From: Variovorax davisae
GTDB taxonomy: Bacteria > Pseudomonadota > Gammaproteobacteria > Burkholderiales > Burkholderiaceae_C
DNA length: 64,000 nt
Assembly (NCBI RefSeq): GCF_030316845.1
Contig: NZ_JASZYS010000008.1
Span: forward strand, 186,001 to 250,000
Reading direction: 5' to 3'
Below, piece after piece: positions 1 to 7,681 of the stretch. A model generated the notes under the pieces. It saw only the letters and a list, made by a program, of their open reading frames with translations, was not told the origin of the DNA and searched no databases. Position numbers and translations under genes: made by a program. Within the stretch, counting starts at the first letter, position 1. The number at the start of each line of letters is the position of its first letter.

Positions 1-1497
1 GTGCGGGCCGAACTGTTCTCGCTGCTGACCCTGGCCGCCACCTTCGTGGTCGCGACGCTCATTCTCAACACGCCGATCGACGGCGGCCCGGGCGTCTACA
101 TGAGCGCGGTGGCGGTCCCGGCGATCGGGCCCACGGCCTCGGGCACCTTCTACCTGCTGGCGCTGGCGGTCGCGCTGGCCACGGTGGTGGCCGCGCTGGT
201 GGTCTACCACTCGCGCTTCGGCACCGGCCTGTTCGCGATCCACGACGACGAGGACGTCGCAGAAGTGATGGGCGTGCCGACCTTCCGCTACAAGCTCGGT
301 GCCTTCGCGTTGTCCTGCGGCCTGGCGGGCGTGGTCGGCGGCGTGCAGGCGCTGTTCATCTCCTACGTGACCACCGGCGACACCTTCACGATCGCGCTGC
401 CGCTCACGGTGGTGCTGATGGCGGTGCTCGGCGGCACGCGCCACTGGGCCGGTCCGATCGTCGGCGCCACCGCGATCACGCTGCTGCTCTATGCGTTCAC
501 GGGCGGCGATACCGCGATCATCGGCAAGGGCCTGACCGGCCTGGTGCTGATCGTCGTGATCCTCTTCATGCCTGAAGGGCTGCTCGGCCAGGCCCTGAAG
601 TGGTGGCACGCACGGCGCGGCGCCGGGGCGGTCGCAGCGCCTGCGCCGGTGCTGGCGGCGAGCGCGCCGGCCGTGCCGCCGCGCTGCGTGGCCGGCGGCG
701 CCGGCGAGGTGCTGCTGCGCGCAAGGGGCGTGCGCAAGTCCTTCAAGGGCGTGCAGGCGCTGCGCGGGGTCGACCTCGAACTGCGGCGCGGCGAGATCCT
801 CGGGCTGCTCGGCCCCAATGGCTCCGGCAAGTCGACCTTCATCAATGTCGCGAGCGGCCACTACGCGGTGACGGCGGGGGTGATCGAGTTCGACGGCCGC
901 CGGATCTCGGGCATTCCGGCCCACCGCATCGCGCATGGCGGCATGGCGCGCACCTACCAGATCCCCCGGCCCTTCGCCCATCTCACGGTGCTCCAGAACG
1001 TGGCGCTGCCGGCGATGTTCGGCGCCGCCTCGCTCGACCGCCGCCGTGCCGAGGCCGAGGCCTGGCAGTGGCTGGCCTTCACCGGCCTCACCGAGCGCGC
1101 CGGGGCGTTGCCCGGCGAACTCAACCTGCACCAGCGCAAGTTCCTCGAATTCGCGCGCGCGCTGGCTTCGCGGCCGCAGGTGCTGATGCTCGACGAGGTG
1201 CTGTCGGGCCTGACGCCGTCGGAGATCGACGAGGCCGTGGCGCTGATTCGGCGCATCCGCGACCAGGGCGCGACCATCGTCTTCGTCGAGCACGTGATGC
1301 GGGCCGTCATGGCGCTGTGCGACCGGGTCGTGATCTTCCACCGCGGCGAGGTGCTGGCCGAGGGCGAGCCGCAGGAGGTCATGCGGCGGCCGGCGGTGGT
1401 CTCGGCCTACCTGGGCCAGGCGATGGCGCCCGCGTGCGCCGAGGCCGCCGACGAAGCGCCGATGCCCGCCGGCATCGTGGAGCTGAGCCATGCTTGA
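1..1497 (+). CDS. Branched-chain amino acid-type ABC importer, LivM-LivG fusion (5' end outside window)
   Basis: The reading frame is open to the left edge, so the N-terminus is missing; a normal LivM has about 100 more residues. Residues 1-205 are hydrophobic LivM-type permease helices. An Ala/Pro linker (about 206-235) follows, then a LivG-type ATPase with Walker A GPNGSGKST (271-279), a LivG-style signature (LNLHQRKFLEFARAL) and Walker B VLMLDEVLSGL. Permease and ATPase are therefore one polypeptide. The end overlaps livF by 8 nt, so the two are co-translated. Inner-membrane/cytoplasmic importer for an amino acid, urea or aromatic-acid type ligand; the ligand cannot be read from these parts. 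Confidence 0.9.
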   Translation: MRAELFSLLTLAATFVVATLILNTPIDGGPGVYMSAVAVPAIGPTASGTFYLLALAVALATVVAALVVYHSRFGTGLFAIHDDEDVAEVMGVPTFRYKLGAFALSCGLAGVVGGVQALFISYVTTGDTFTIALPLTVVLMAVLGGTRHWAGPIVGATAITLLLYAFTGGDTAIIGKGLTGLVLIVVILFMPEGLLGQALKWWHARRGAGAVAAPAPVLAASAPAVPPRCVAGGAGEVLLRARGVRKSFKGVQALRGVDLELRRGEILGLLGPNGSGKSTFINVASGHYAVTAGVIEFDGRRISGIPAHRIAHGGMARTYQIPRPFAHLTVLQNVALPAMFGAASLDRRRAEAEAWQWLAFTGLTERAGALPGELNLHQRKFLEFARALASRPQVLMLDEVLSGLTPSEIDEAVALIRRIRDQGATIVFVEHVMRAVMALCDRVVIFHRGEVLAEGEPQEVMRRPAVVSAYLGQAMAPACAEAADEAPMPAGIVELSHA

Positions 1498-2227
1498 GGT
1501 GCAGCAGATCCGCGTCGCCTACGGCCAGGCGACCGCCCTGTGGGACGTGTCGCTGGCGATCGGCCAGGGCGAACTGCTCTGCGTCGTCGGGCCCAACAGC
1601 GCCGGCAAGAGCACGCTGATCAATGCGATCGCCGGGCTCCATCGCGTGAGCGCCGGCCGCCTCCTGCTGGACGGCCAGGACATCGCGCGGCTGGCACCGC
1701 ATCGCTTCTGCGGCCAGGGCATCGCGCTGGTGCCCGAGGGCCGGCGCCTCTTCACCGAGATGACGGTGCGCGAGAACCTCGAGATCGGCAGCTACCTGGG
1801 CGCCGCGCGCCGCGAGCGGGCCCGGTCGCTGGAGCGCGTGTGCGCGCTGTTCCCGGCGCTGGTGGAGAAGCTCGCGCAGCCGGCCGGCTCGCTGTCGGGC
1901 GGGCAGCAGCAGATGGTGGCGATCGGCCGCGCGATGATGGCGAGGCCGCGCCTGCTGCTGCTCGACGAACCTTCGCTGGGCCTGGCGCCGAGCATCGTGC
2001 TCGACATGTTCGAGGCCATCCGGCGCATCCATGCCGACGGCATCGCGGTGCTGCTGGTCGAGCAGAACGTGAGCATGGCGCTGGAGGTTGCGCAGCGCGC
2101 CGCGGTGCTGGAGGAGGGGCGCATCGTCGCGATCGGGCGGCCGGACGAACTGATGGCGCGGCCGGAGTTGCGGCGGGCCTACCTGGGCCTCGACCCCGCG
2201 CGCGAGCCAGCGCCGGGCGTCGCCTGA
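1490..2227 (+). CDS. livF: Liv-type ABC transporter ATP-binding protein LivF
   Basis: A 245-residue ATPase of usual LivF length. It has Walker A GPNSAGKST (31-39), the ABC signature LSGGQQQM and Walker B LLLLDEPSLGLAPS. The start ATG overlaps the end of the preceding LivM-LivG fusion gene by 8 nt. LivF forms the nucleotide-binding heterodimer with the LivG half of that fusion. It is the last gene of the transporter operon; a CCCCGC/GCGGGG dyad lies at 2340-2353 in the gap behind it. Confidence 0.92.
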   Translation: MLEVQQIRVAYGQATALWDVSLAIGQGELLCVVGPNSAGKSTLINAIAGLHRVSAGRLLLDGQDIARLAPHRFCGQGIALVPEGRRLFTEMTVRENLEIGSYLGAARRERARSLERVCALFPALVEKLAQPAGSLSGGQQQMVAIGRAMMARPRLLLLDEPSLGLAPSIVLDMFEAIRRIHADGIAVLLVEQNVSMALEVAQRAAVLEEGRIVAIGRPDELMARPELRRAYLGLDPAREPAPGVA

Positions 2228-2373
2228 TTCGCCACGCACCAGGCGGCAGCGCGGTCTGTGGGCCCCTGGGGTGTCGCGTCGAGTCCCATTGCAGGCCCCG
2301 GCGTAGGCGGCGAGTGCACCGGATCGGCCCCCTGTCCTACCCCGCGGGCGGGGCGGCCGGTGTCCATTGAGGG

Positions 2374-2802
2374 ATGACTTCCCCGCTGTCCCCCGTGTTG
2401 CGTGTCCTGCAGGAAATCTCGCACTTGCATGTCCTGCGGGATGTCGAGCTCGTCTTTGCGCCGGCGGGCCGGGCGACCGAGGTCGGCAGCCCCTTCGAAT
2501 TGCGCATCGAAGCCTGCCAGCGAGCGCTGCGCCGCCTGTGTCTCGGGGCCACCGGGGCGGAGTTGTCCCGTGTTCGCATGGAGCGGGCGCTGTTCCTGCG
2601 CCTGCTTCTTGCCAGCGCCGATGTCCGGCTGGCGGCCTGGAAGAGCGCCGCCGAGTGGCAGCCGCTGCGGCGCTCGCAGCTGCAGGAATCGCTCTCGCAC
2701 GACGCCGAGCAGCGCGAACTGGGCTTGCTAGAAAAGGCCATGGATGGGTCTCAGTTCGCGAACTACGTCTACGAGGCCGCGCAGCGGGCCTCCGTCGCCT
2801 GA
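2374..2802 (+). CDS. Hypothetical protein, 142 aa
   Basis: I do not recognise this protein. It is Leu/Arg/Ala-rich and predicted helical, with no signal peptide, membrane segment or metal motif that I can see. It sits between livF (146 nt upstream) and polB (102 nt downstream), in the same direction as both. Codon use matches the neighbours. An overlapping frame is also open, but this one has the more protein-like composition. Confidence 0.5.
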   Translation: MTSPLSPVLRVLQEISHLHVLRDVELVFAPAGRATEVGSPFELRIEACQRALRRLCLGATGAELSRVRMERALFLRLLLASADVRLAAWKSAAEWQPLRRSQLQESLSHDAEQRELGLLEKAMDGSQFANYVYEAAQRASVA

Positions 2803-2863
2803 GGCCGTCGCCGTCCTGGACCAGCGGCTCCCCGCTGCGCGGCGACCCGCCGCAACCGGGCGA

Positions 2864-2893
2864 AAATCGGGGGCTTCCTGCTCCACCCGATTT
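2864..2893. repeat. Inverted repeat just upstream of the polB start
   Basis: AAATCGGG (2864-2871) and CCCGATTT (2886-2893) form an 8-bp perfect inverted repeat with a 14-nt loop, ending 11 nt before the GTG start of polB. In mRNA it would form a hairpin next to the initiation region, or it could be an operator. No LexA-type CTGT-N8-ACAG box is seen between 2803 and 2904. Confidence 0.35.
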
Positions 2894-2904
2894 CCCAAGC
2901 GCTC

Positions 2905-5277
2905 GTGGCACCCAACGAACTCCAGGGCTTCATCCTCACCCGCCACTGGCGCGACACCCCGGCCGGCACCGACATCGAGTACTGGCTGGCGACCGACGCC
3001 GGGCCGGTGAAGCTGATCCTGACCGCCCGGACTTCGGTCGCGTTCGTCGAAGCCCGGCACCGGCCGGCGCTGGAGGCGCAACTCGCAGCCATGCCCGGCC
3101 TGCAGGTGCGTGAGCTCGGGCTCAGGAATTTCCATCGGGAGCCCGTCGTCGGCGTCTATGCGAAGCAGTTCCGCCAGCTGGGCCGGCTGGCACGGGCGCT
3201 CCAGGCCCAGGCGATTCCACTGCTCGAAGCCGACGTTCGGCCGCACGACCGCTACCTCATGGAGCGGTTCGTCACCGCGGGGGTGCGGGTCGAAGGAGGG
3301 CGCCGGGACGGCGCCACCATCGTCGATGGCCACCTCAAGCCTGCGCCCGACTTCCGCCCGGTGCTGAAGGTGGTGTCGCTGGACATCGAGACCAGCCAGC
3401 ATGAGGCGCTCTACTCCATCGCGCTGGACGGCAGCGCCGACCGCGTGGTCTTCATGTTGGGCGAGCCGCCGCCCGAGCCCGTGGCGCCCGAGGGCTTCTC
3501 CCTCGTCTATTGCCCGACGCGCAGGGCGATGATCGAACGCCTGAACGACTGGTTCGAGACCCGAGACCCCGACGTCATCGTCGGCTGGAACGTGATCCAG
3601 TTCGACCTCCGCGTGCTGCAGAAGACCGCCGACGACTGCGGCGCGCAGCTGCTCCTGGGGCGCGAGCGCCGGGCTATCGAGTGGCGCACCCATCCGGGCC
3701 GGCAGGGCTACCTGTTCGCGCCGACGCCCGGGCGCGTCGTCATCGACGGCATCGACGCCCTCAAGGCCGCGGTGTGGAGCTTCCCGTCCTTCAGCCTCGA
3801 GACCGTCTCGCAGGCGCTGCTGGGCGAGGGCAAGGCGATCGGGGACGCGTACGACAAGATGGCCGAGATCGAGCGGCGCTACCAGGAGGACAAGCCGGCG
3901 CTGGCCAGCTACAACATCCGCGACTGCGAACTGGTGCTGCGCATCTTCGAGAAGGCGAAGCTGCTGCAGTTCGCGCTGGAGCGGGCCCAGACGACGGGCC
4001 TGCAGGCCGACCACTTCGGCGGCTCCATCGCCGCCTTCAGCCACCACTACCTGCCGCGCATGCATCGGCTGGGCTACGTGGCACCGAACGTGGGCGAGAT
4101 CCCGAGCAAGGCCTTTCCCGGCGGCTACGTGATGGACTCGAAGCCGGGGTTCTACGACTCCGTCGTGGTGCTGGACTACAAGAGCCTCTACCCCTCGATC
4201 ATCCGGACCTTCCTCGTCGACCCTGTCGGGTTCGTGGAGGGTTCGAACGCCGACGATCCGGCGCGGGTCGTCCAGGGACCGGGCGGCACCGTCTTCTCGC
4301 GCGACAAGCATGCCCTGCCGGAGATCGTGACCACGCTGTGGCGCGCCCGGGACGAGGCCAAGCGGGCCGCGAACGAGCCCTTGTCGCAGGCCCTGAAGCT
4401 GCTCATGAACTCTTTCGCCGGGGTGCTGGGTGCGGCCGACTGCCGCTTCTTCAATCCCAAGCTCGTGTCCGCCGTGACCTTGCGCGGACACGAGATGATG
4501 AAGCTCACCCGGGAGTTCGTGCAAGACCGGGGCTACGAGGCCATCTACGGCGACACCGACTCCATCTTCATCTGGCTGCGCCGCACCCACACGAATGAAG
4601 AGGCGCACGCCATCGCGGCGCAGCTGGCGCTGGACATCAACGCCTGGTGGACGCGCACCCTTCGCGAAGAGCAGGGCCTGGACAACTTCCTGGAGATCGA
4701 GTTCGACACCCACTACAAGAAGTTCTTCATGCCCACCATCCGCGGCTCGGACGTGGGCAGCAAGAAGCGCTACGCCGGCCTCAGCATGGATGCCGCGGGC
4801 CGGGAGGAAATGGTCTTCCGCGGCCTCGAGATGGCCCGCAGCGACTGGACCCCGCTGGCGCGCCAGTTCCAGGAAGGCCTGCTCTCGCGCATCTTCCACG
4901 GCGAGCCCCACCAGGCCTACGTGGCCGACTATGCGCAGTCGACGCTGGCAGGCCGCATGGACGCCCTGCTCGTCTACCGCAAGCGCCTGCGGCATCGCCT
5001 CGATGCCTACCAGGTCAACGTGCCGCCGCAAGTCCGCGCGGCCCGGATGGCCGACGCGCACAACGATCGGGTGAACCGCCCCAGGCAATACCAGAACGGC
5101 GGCTGGATCGAATACGTCATGACCCTGAACGGGCCGGAGCCCATGGAAGCGCGCCGCTCCCGCATCGACTACGAACACTACCTGGGCAAGCAGCTGCAGC
5201 CGATCGCCGATGCCATCCTGCAGCCCATGGGGGAGAGCTTCGTGGCGTTGACGACGGCGCAGCGGGGCTTGTTCTAG
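2905..5277 (+). CDS. polB: DNA polymerase II (family B)
   Basis: A 790-residue family B polymerase of the E. coli PolII type, normally a damage-inducible repair/translesion polymerase. The GTG start gives the conserved beginning GFILTRHWRDTP. Exonuclease residues are in place: Exo I LDIET (D160, E162), Exo II GWNVIQFDL and Exo III YNIRDCEL. Polymerase motif A DYKSLYPSII (D424) and motif C YGDTDS (D550, D552) are intact. Motif B reads KLLMNSFAGVLG, with Ala505 where family B enzymes usually have Tyr (NSxYG); see findings. The stop codon overlaps that of the convergent MarR gene inside a CTAG tetranucleotide. No LexA box is visible upstream. Confidence 0.95.
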   Translation: MAPNELQGFILTRHWRDTPAGTDIEYWLATDAGPVKLILTARTSVAFVEARHRPALEAQLAAMPGLQVRELGLRNFHREPVVGVYAKQFRQLGRLARALQAQAIPLLEADVRPHDRYLMERFVTAGVRVEGGRRDGATIVDGHLKPAPDFRPVLKVVSLDIETSQHEALYSIALDGSADRVVFMLGEPPPEPVAPEGFSLVYCPTRRAMIERLNDWFETRDPDVIVGWNVIQFDLRVLQKTADDCGAQLLLGRERRAIEWRTHPGRQGYLFAPTPGRVVIDGIDALKAAVWSFPSFSLETVSQALLGEGKAIGDAYDKMAEIERRYQEDKPALASYNIRDCELVLRIFEKAKLLQFALERAQTTGLQADHFGGSIAAFSHHYLPRMHRLGYVAPNVGEIPSKAFPGGYVMDSKPGFYDSVVVLDYKSLYPSIIRTFLVDPVGFVEGSNADDPARVVQGPGGTVFSRDKHALPEIVTTLWRARDEAKRAANEPLSQALKLLMNSFAGVLGAADCRFFNPKLVSAVTLRGHEMMKLTREFVQDRGYEAIYGDTDSIFIWLRRTHTNEEAHAIAAQLALDINAWWTRTLREEQGLDNFLEIEFDTHYKKFFMPTIRGSDVGSKKRYAGLSMDAAGREEMVFRGLEMARSDWTPLARQFQEGLLSRIFHGEPHQAYVADYAQSTLAGRMDALLVYRKRLRHRLDAYQVNVPPQVRAARMADAHNDRVNRPRQYQNGGWIEYVMTLNGPEPMEARRSRIDYEHYLGKQLQPIADAILQPMGESFVALTTAQRGLF

Positions 5278-5783
5278 ATCTCGTCCGGCTCGGCGCCGCC
5301 CTGCACGTCATCCACCCGCTGCATGTTCTCGAGGATCCGCAGCAGGTAATGCAGCGTGTGCGTGATGTCGTTGACCGAGAAGTCGCCGATCACCTGCTCG
5401 TAGTAGTCGTGGATCTTCGGCAGCGCCTCCTGCTGCCACACCTGCAGGCCTGAGGGCGTCATCGAGACCAGCCGCGACCGGCGGTCGCGCCCGTCGGGCG
5501 CCATCCGCAGGCGGCCGTCGCGCTCCATGCGGCTGAGCAGCCCGGACAGCGCCTGTCGGCTCACCTTCAGGTAGCGGGCCAGGTCGCCCACGCTCATCCC
5601 GTCGCCGGCCTCGGGCCGCGACAGCGCGCCCAGCACCGCCCATTGCTGCGTCGTGAGGCCTTCGGCCTCGACGGCCTTGGTGCCTGTTTTATGCAACATG
5701 TTTGCACATTGGTACAGGCGGAAGAACACCCGGTTGGCCAGCGCCATGCGCGCCGGGTCCGCTGATTGATTAGGGATAACCAT
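5274..5783 (-). CDS. badR: MarR-family transcriptional regulator, BadR-like
   Basis: A 169-residue winged-helix regulator with the MarR core: the recognition region VGDLARYLKVSRQALSGLLSRM and the wing DGRDRRSRLVSMTPSG. It is divergent from the badH-badI-aliB-aliA-badK operon. In Rhodopseudomonas palustris the MarR protein BadR represses the equivalent genes and is released by 2-ketocyclohexanecarboxyl-CoA. I infer the same role from position and family. Two copies of the palindromic octamer AACATGTT, one at the divergent promoter and one inside this gene, are candidate binding sites. The 3' end overlaps polB by 4 nt. Confidence 0.75.
   Translation of the reverse strand: MVIPNQSADPARMALANRVFFRLYQCANMLHKTGTKAVEAEGLTTQQWAVLGALSRPEAGDGMSVGDLARYLKVSRQALSGLLSRMERDGRLRMAPDGRDRRSRLVSMTPSGLQVWQQEALPKIHDYYEQVIGDFSVNDITHTLHYLLRILENMQRVDDVQGGAEPDEI
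5695..5702. promoter_or_regulatory. Candidate MarR/BadR operator inside the regulator gene
   Basis: The palindrome AACATGTT lies within a wider TGCAA/TTGCA dyad (5692-5706), about 80 nt inside the regulator coding region. The same octamer recurs at 5839-5846 in the intergenic promoter, 144 bp away. Two spaced sites would suit cooperative binding or looping. This is inferred from the repeat alone. Confidence 0.35.
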
Positions 5784-5805
5784 GATTCATCTCTGAAAGA
5801 TCGAT

Positions 5806-5833
5806 TTGACAGGCGAGTCGATCCGACCATAAT
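5806..5833 (+). promoter_or_regulatory. Sigma-70-like promoter for the bad/ali operon
   Basis: TTGACA (5806-5811), 16-nt spacer, CATAAT (5828-5833). The predicted transcription start near 5840 falls in the AACATGTT octamer. It directs transcription towards badH, whose ATG is at 5917. This is the best promoter match in the gap between the divergent genes. Confidence 0.6.
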
Positions 5834-5838
5834 ACGTA

Positions 5839-5846
5839 AACATGTT
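5839..5846. promoter_or_regulatory. Candidate MarR/BadR operator at the badH promoter
   Basis: The perfect 8-bp palindrome AACATGTT lies 5 nt downstream of the -10 hexamer, over the expected transcription start. That position would let a bound MarR dimer block the promoter. The identical octamer occurs at 5695-5702. Confidence 0.45.
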
Positions 5847-5916
5847 GTCGTAATGGCGCGGAAGCTCTCGAAGCTGGCGCCCACGATAGCAAGCTTCGCA
5901 ACCCTTGGAGACCCAG

Positions 5917-6684
5917 ATGCAGACATTCAATGAAAAGACCGTCGTGATCACCGGCGGCGGCGGCGGCATCGGTGGCGCGACCAGCCGCCGCTTCGCACGC
6001 CAGGGCGCGCGTGTCGCGGTGTTCGACCTCAACCCCGAAGCGGCCGAGAAAGTGGCCGCGCAGATCCGCGCCGAAGGCGGCCAGGCCGAGGCCTTCCGCT
6101 GCGACATCACCGACCGCGCCAGCGTCGACGCCGCGGTCGCCGCCACGATCGAGCGCTTCGGCGCCATCGACGTGCTGGTCAACAACGCCGGCTGGGACGT
6201 GTTCAAGCCTTTCACCAAGACCGAGCCGGCGCAGTGGGATAAGCTGATCGCCATCAACCTGACCGGCGCCCTGCACATGCACCACGCGGTGCTGCCGGGC
6301 ATGGCGGCGCGCAAGGCGGGGCGGATCGTCAACATCGCCTCCGACGCGGCGCGGGTCGGGTCCTCGGGCGAGGCGGTGTACGCGGCCTGCAAGGGCGGGC
6401 TGGTGGCGTTCTCGAAGACCATCGCGCGCGAGCATGCCCGCCACGGCATCACGGTCAACGTGGTGTGCCCGGGCCCGACCGACACCGCGCTGTTCGCCGA
6501 CTACAAGGAAGGCGCCGGCAACCCCGAGAAGCTGATGGAAGCCTTCACGCGCTCGATCCCGCTGGGCCGCATCGGCCAGCCGGACGACCTGCCGGGCGCC
6601 ATCCTGTTCTTCGCCAGCGACGACGCGGCCTACGTCACGGGCCAGGTGCTGAGCGTCTCCGGCGGCCTGACCATGAACGGCTGA
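5917..6684 (+). CDS. badH: 2-hydroxycyclohexanecarboxyl-CoA dehydrogenase (SDR family)
   Basis: A 255-residue short-chain dehydrogenase. It has the NAD-binding TGGGGGIG, the structural NNAG (LVNNAGWD), and catalytic Ser in IASDAARVGSS followed by YAACK (Tyr and Lys). I start at ATG 5917, which has GGAGA six nt upstream, rather than the in-frame TTG at 5905. The very next gene is a close badI match, so I assign BadH: NAD-dependent oxidation of 2-hydroxy- to 2-ketocyclohexanecarboxyl-CoA. SDRs are hard to assign by sequence alone; context carries the call. Confidence 0.85.
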   Translation: MQTFNEKTVVITGGGGGIGGATSRRFARQGARVAVFDLNPEAAEKVAAQIRAEGGQAEAFRCDITDRASVDAAVAATIERFGAIDVLVNNAGWDVFKPFTKTEPAQWDKLIAINLTGALHMHHAVLPGMAARKAGRIVNIASDAARVGSSGEAVYAACKGGLVAFSKTIAREHARHGITVNVVCPGPTDTALFADYKEGAGNPEKLMEAFTRSIPLGRIGQPDDLPGAILFFASDDAAYVTGQVLSVSGGLTMNG

Positions 6685-6722
6685 GGCCGCGTCCCCCCGA
6701 CCCCTCCCCCTGAAAGAACACC

Positions 6723-7505
6723 ATGGAATTCGAAGACATCCTCTACGAAGTGCGCAACGGCGTGGCCTGGATCACCATCAACCGGCCCGACAAGATGAAC
6801 GCCTTTCGCGGCCAGACCTGCGACGAGATCATCCGGGCGCTCAACCGCGCCGGCTACGACCGCGAGGTCGGCGCCATCGTGCTGGCCGGCGCCGGCGAGA
6901 AGGCCTTCTGCACCGGCGGCGACCAGTCGGCCCACAACGGCAACTACGACGGCCGCGGCACCATCGGCCTGCCGATGGAAGAGCTGCACACCGCCATCCG
7001 CGACGTGCCCAAGCCGGTGATCGCGCGGGTGCAGGGCTTCGCCATCGGCGGCGGCAACGTGCTGTGCACCATCTGCGACCTGACCATCTGCTCCGAGAAG
7101 GCCATCTTCGGCCAGGTCGGCCCGAAGATGGGGTCGGTCGACCCCGGCTACGGCACGGCCTTCCTGGCGCGCGTCGTCGGCGAGAAGAAGGCCCGCGAGA
7201 TCTGGTACCTCAACAAGCGCTACTCGGGCCAGGAGGCCGTGGCCATGGGCCTGGCCAACATCTGCGTGCCGCCCGAGAAGCTCGACGAGACGGTGCAGGA
7301 GTGGGCCGAGACCATCTGCGAGCGCAGCCCGACGGCCATCGCCATTGCCAAGCGCAGCTTCAACGCCGACACCGCGCACCAGAGCGGCATCGCCGGCCTG
7401 GGCATGTACGCGCTCAAGCTGTACTACGACACCGAAGAGTCGCGCGAAGGCGTCAAGGCGCTCGGCGAGCGGCGCAAGCCCGAGTTCCGCAAGTACATGA
7501 AGTGA
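6723..7505 (+). CDS. badI: 2-ketocyclohexanecarboxyl-CoA hydrolase (ring cleavage)
   Basis: A 260-residue crotonase-superfamily protein, the same length as R. palustris BadI. It carries the MenB/BadI-type signatures FCTGGDQS and FGQVGPKMGSVDPGYG, then KKAREIWYLNKRYSG. BadI opens the ring of 2-ketocyclohexanecarboxyl-CoA hydrolytically to give pimeloyl-CoA, which then enters beta-oxidation. It lies 38 nt behind badH. This is the most diagnostic gene of the pathway in the window. A repetitive element separates it from aliB. Confidence 0.93.
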   Translation: MEFEDILYEVRNGVAWITINRPDKMNAFRGQTCDEIIRALNRAGYDREVGAIVLAGAGEKAFCTGGDQSAHNGNYDGRGTIGLPMEELHTAIRDVPKPVIARVQGFAIGGGNVLCTICDLTICSEKAIFGQVGPKMGSVDPGYGTAFLARVVGEKKAREIWYLNKRYSGQEAVAMGLANICVPPEKLDETVQEWAETICERSPTAIAIAKRSFNADTAHQSGIAGLGMYALKLYYDTEESREGVKALGERRKPEFRKYMK

Positions 7506-7509
7506 ACAA

Positions 7510-7631
7510 CCCCCTGAGGCGCTTCGCGCCTTCCCCCTTCTCTCGCGTCGCTGCGCGAGGCGGGAAGGGGGACGCCGCCAGTGGCCCGGCGAAGCCGGTT
7601 CCACGGCGGCCCTGGCTCAGGTTGCGCGAGT
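7510..7631 (+). repeat. Interspersed intergenic element (Comamonadaceae REP-like)
   Basis: About 120 nt between badI and aliB with nested dyads. TCCCCCTTC (7532-7540) pairs with GAAGGGGGA (7564-7572), and inside it CTCGCG (7542-7547) pairs with CGCGAG (7554-7559). It begins with a CCCCCTGAG-type start and continues through GGCCCGGCGAAGCCGGTTCC. I recognise this pattern from memory as a short element scattered between genes in Variovorax, Acidovorax and relatives. It contains no gene and interrupts an operon without breaking gene direction. Confidence 0.65.
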
Positions 7632-7681
7632 TCGAAATGCAGCAGCACTGCTGGACGCTGCGGCTTCTTTCTGGAGACGAC

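Noticed and set aside
2340-2353. Intrinsic terminator after livF
   Set aside because: CCCCGC/GCGGGG stem has a 2-nt loop and no T-run; too weak to call.
2803-2904. LexA (SOS) box upstream of polB
   Set aside because: No CTGT-N8-ACAG or close variant in the interval.
2728-5178. 816-codon open frame on the minus strand opposite polB
   Set aside because: It mirrors polB, whose motifs are plain. Its His/Val/Asp-rich composition is the usual antisense shadow in GC-rich DNA.
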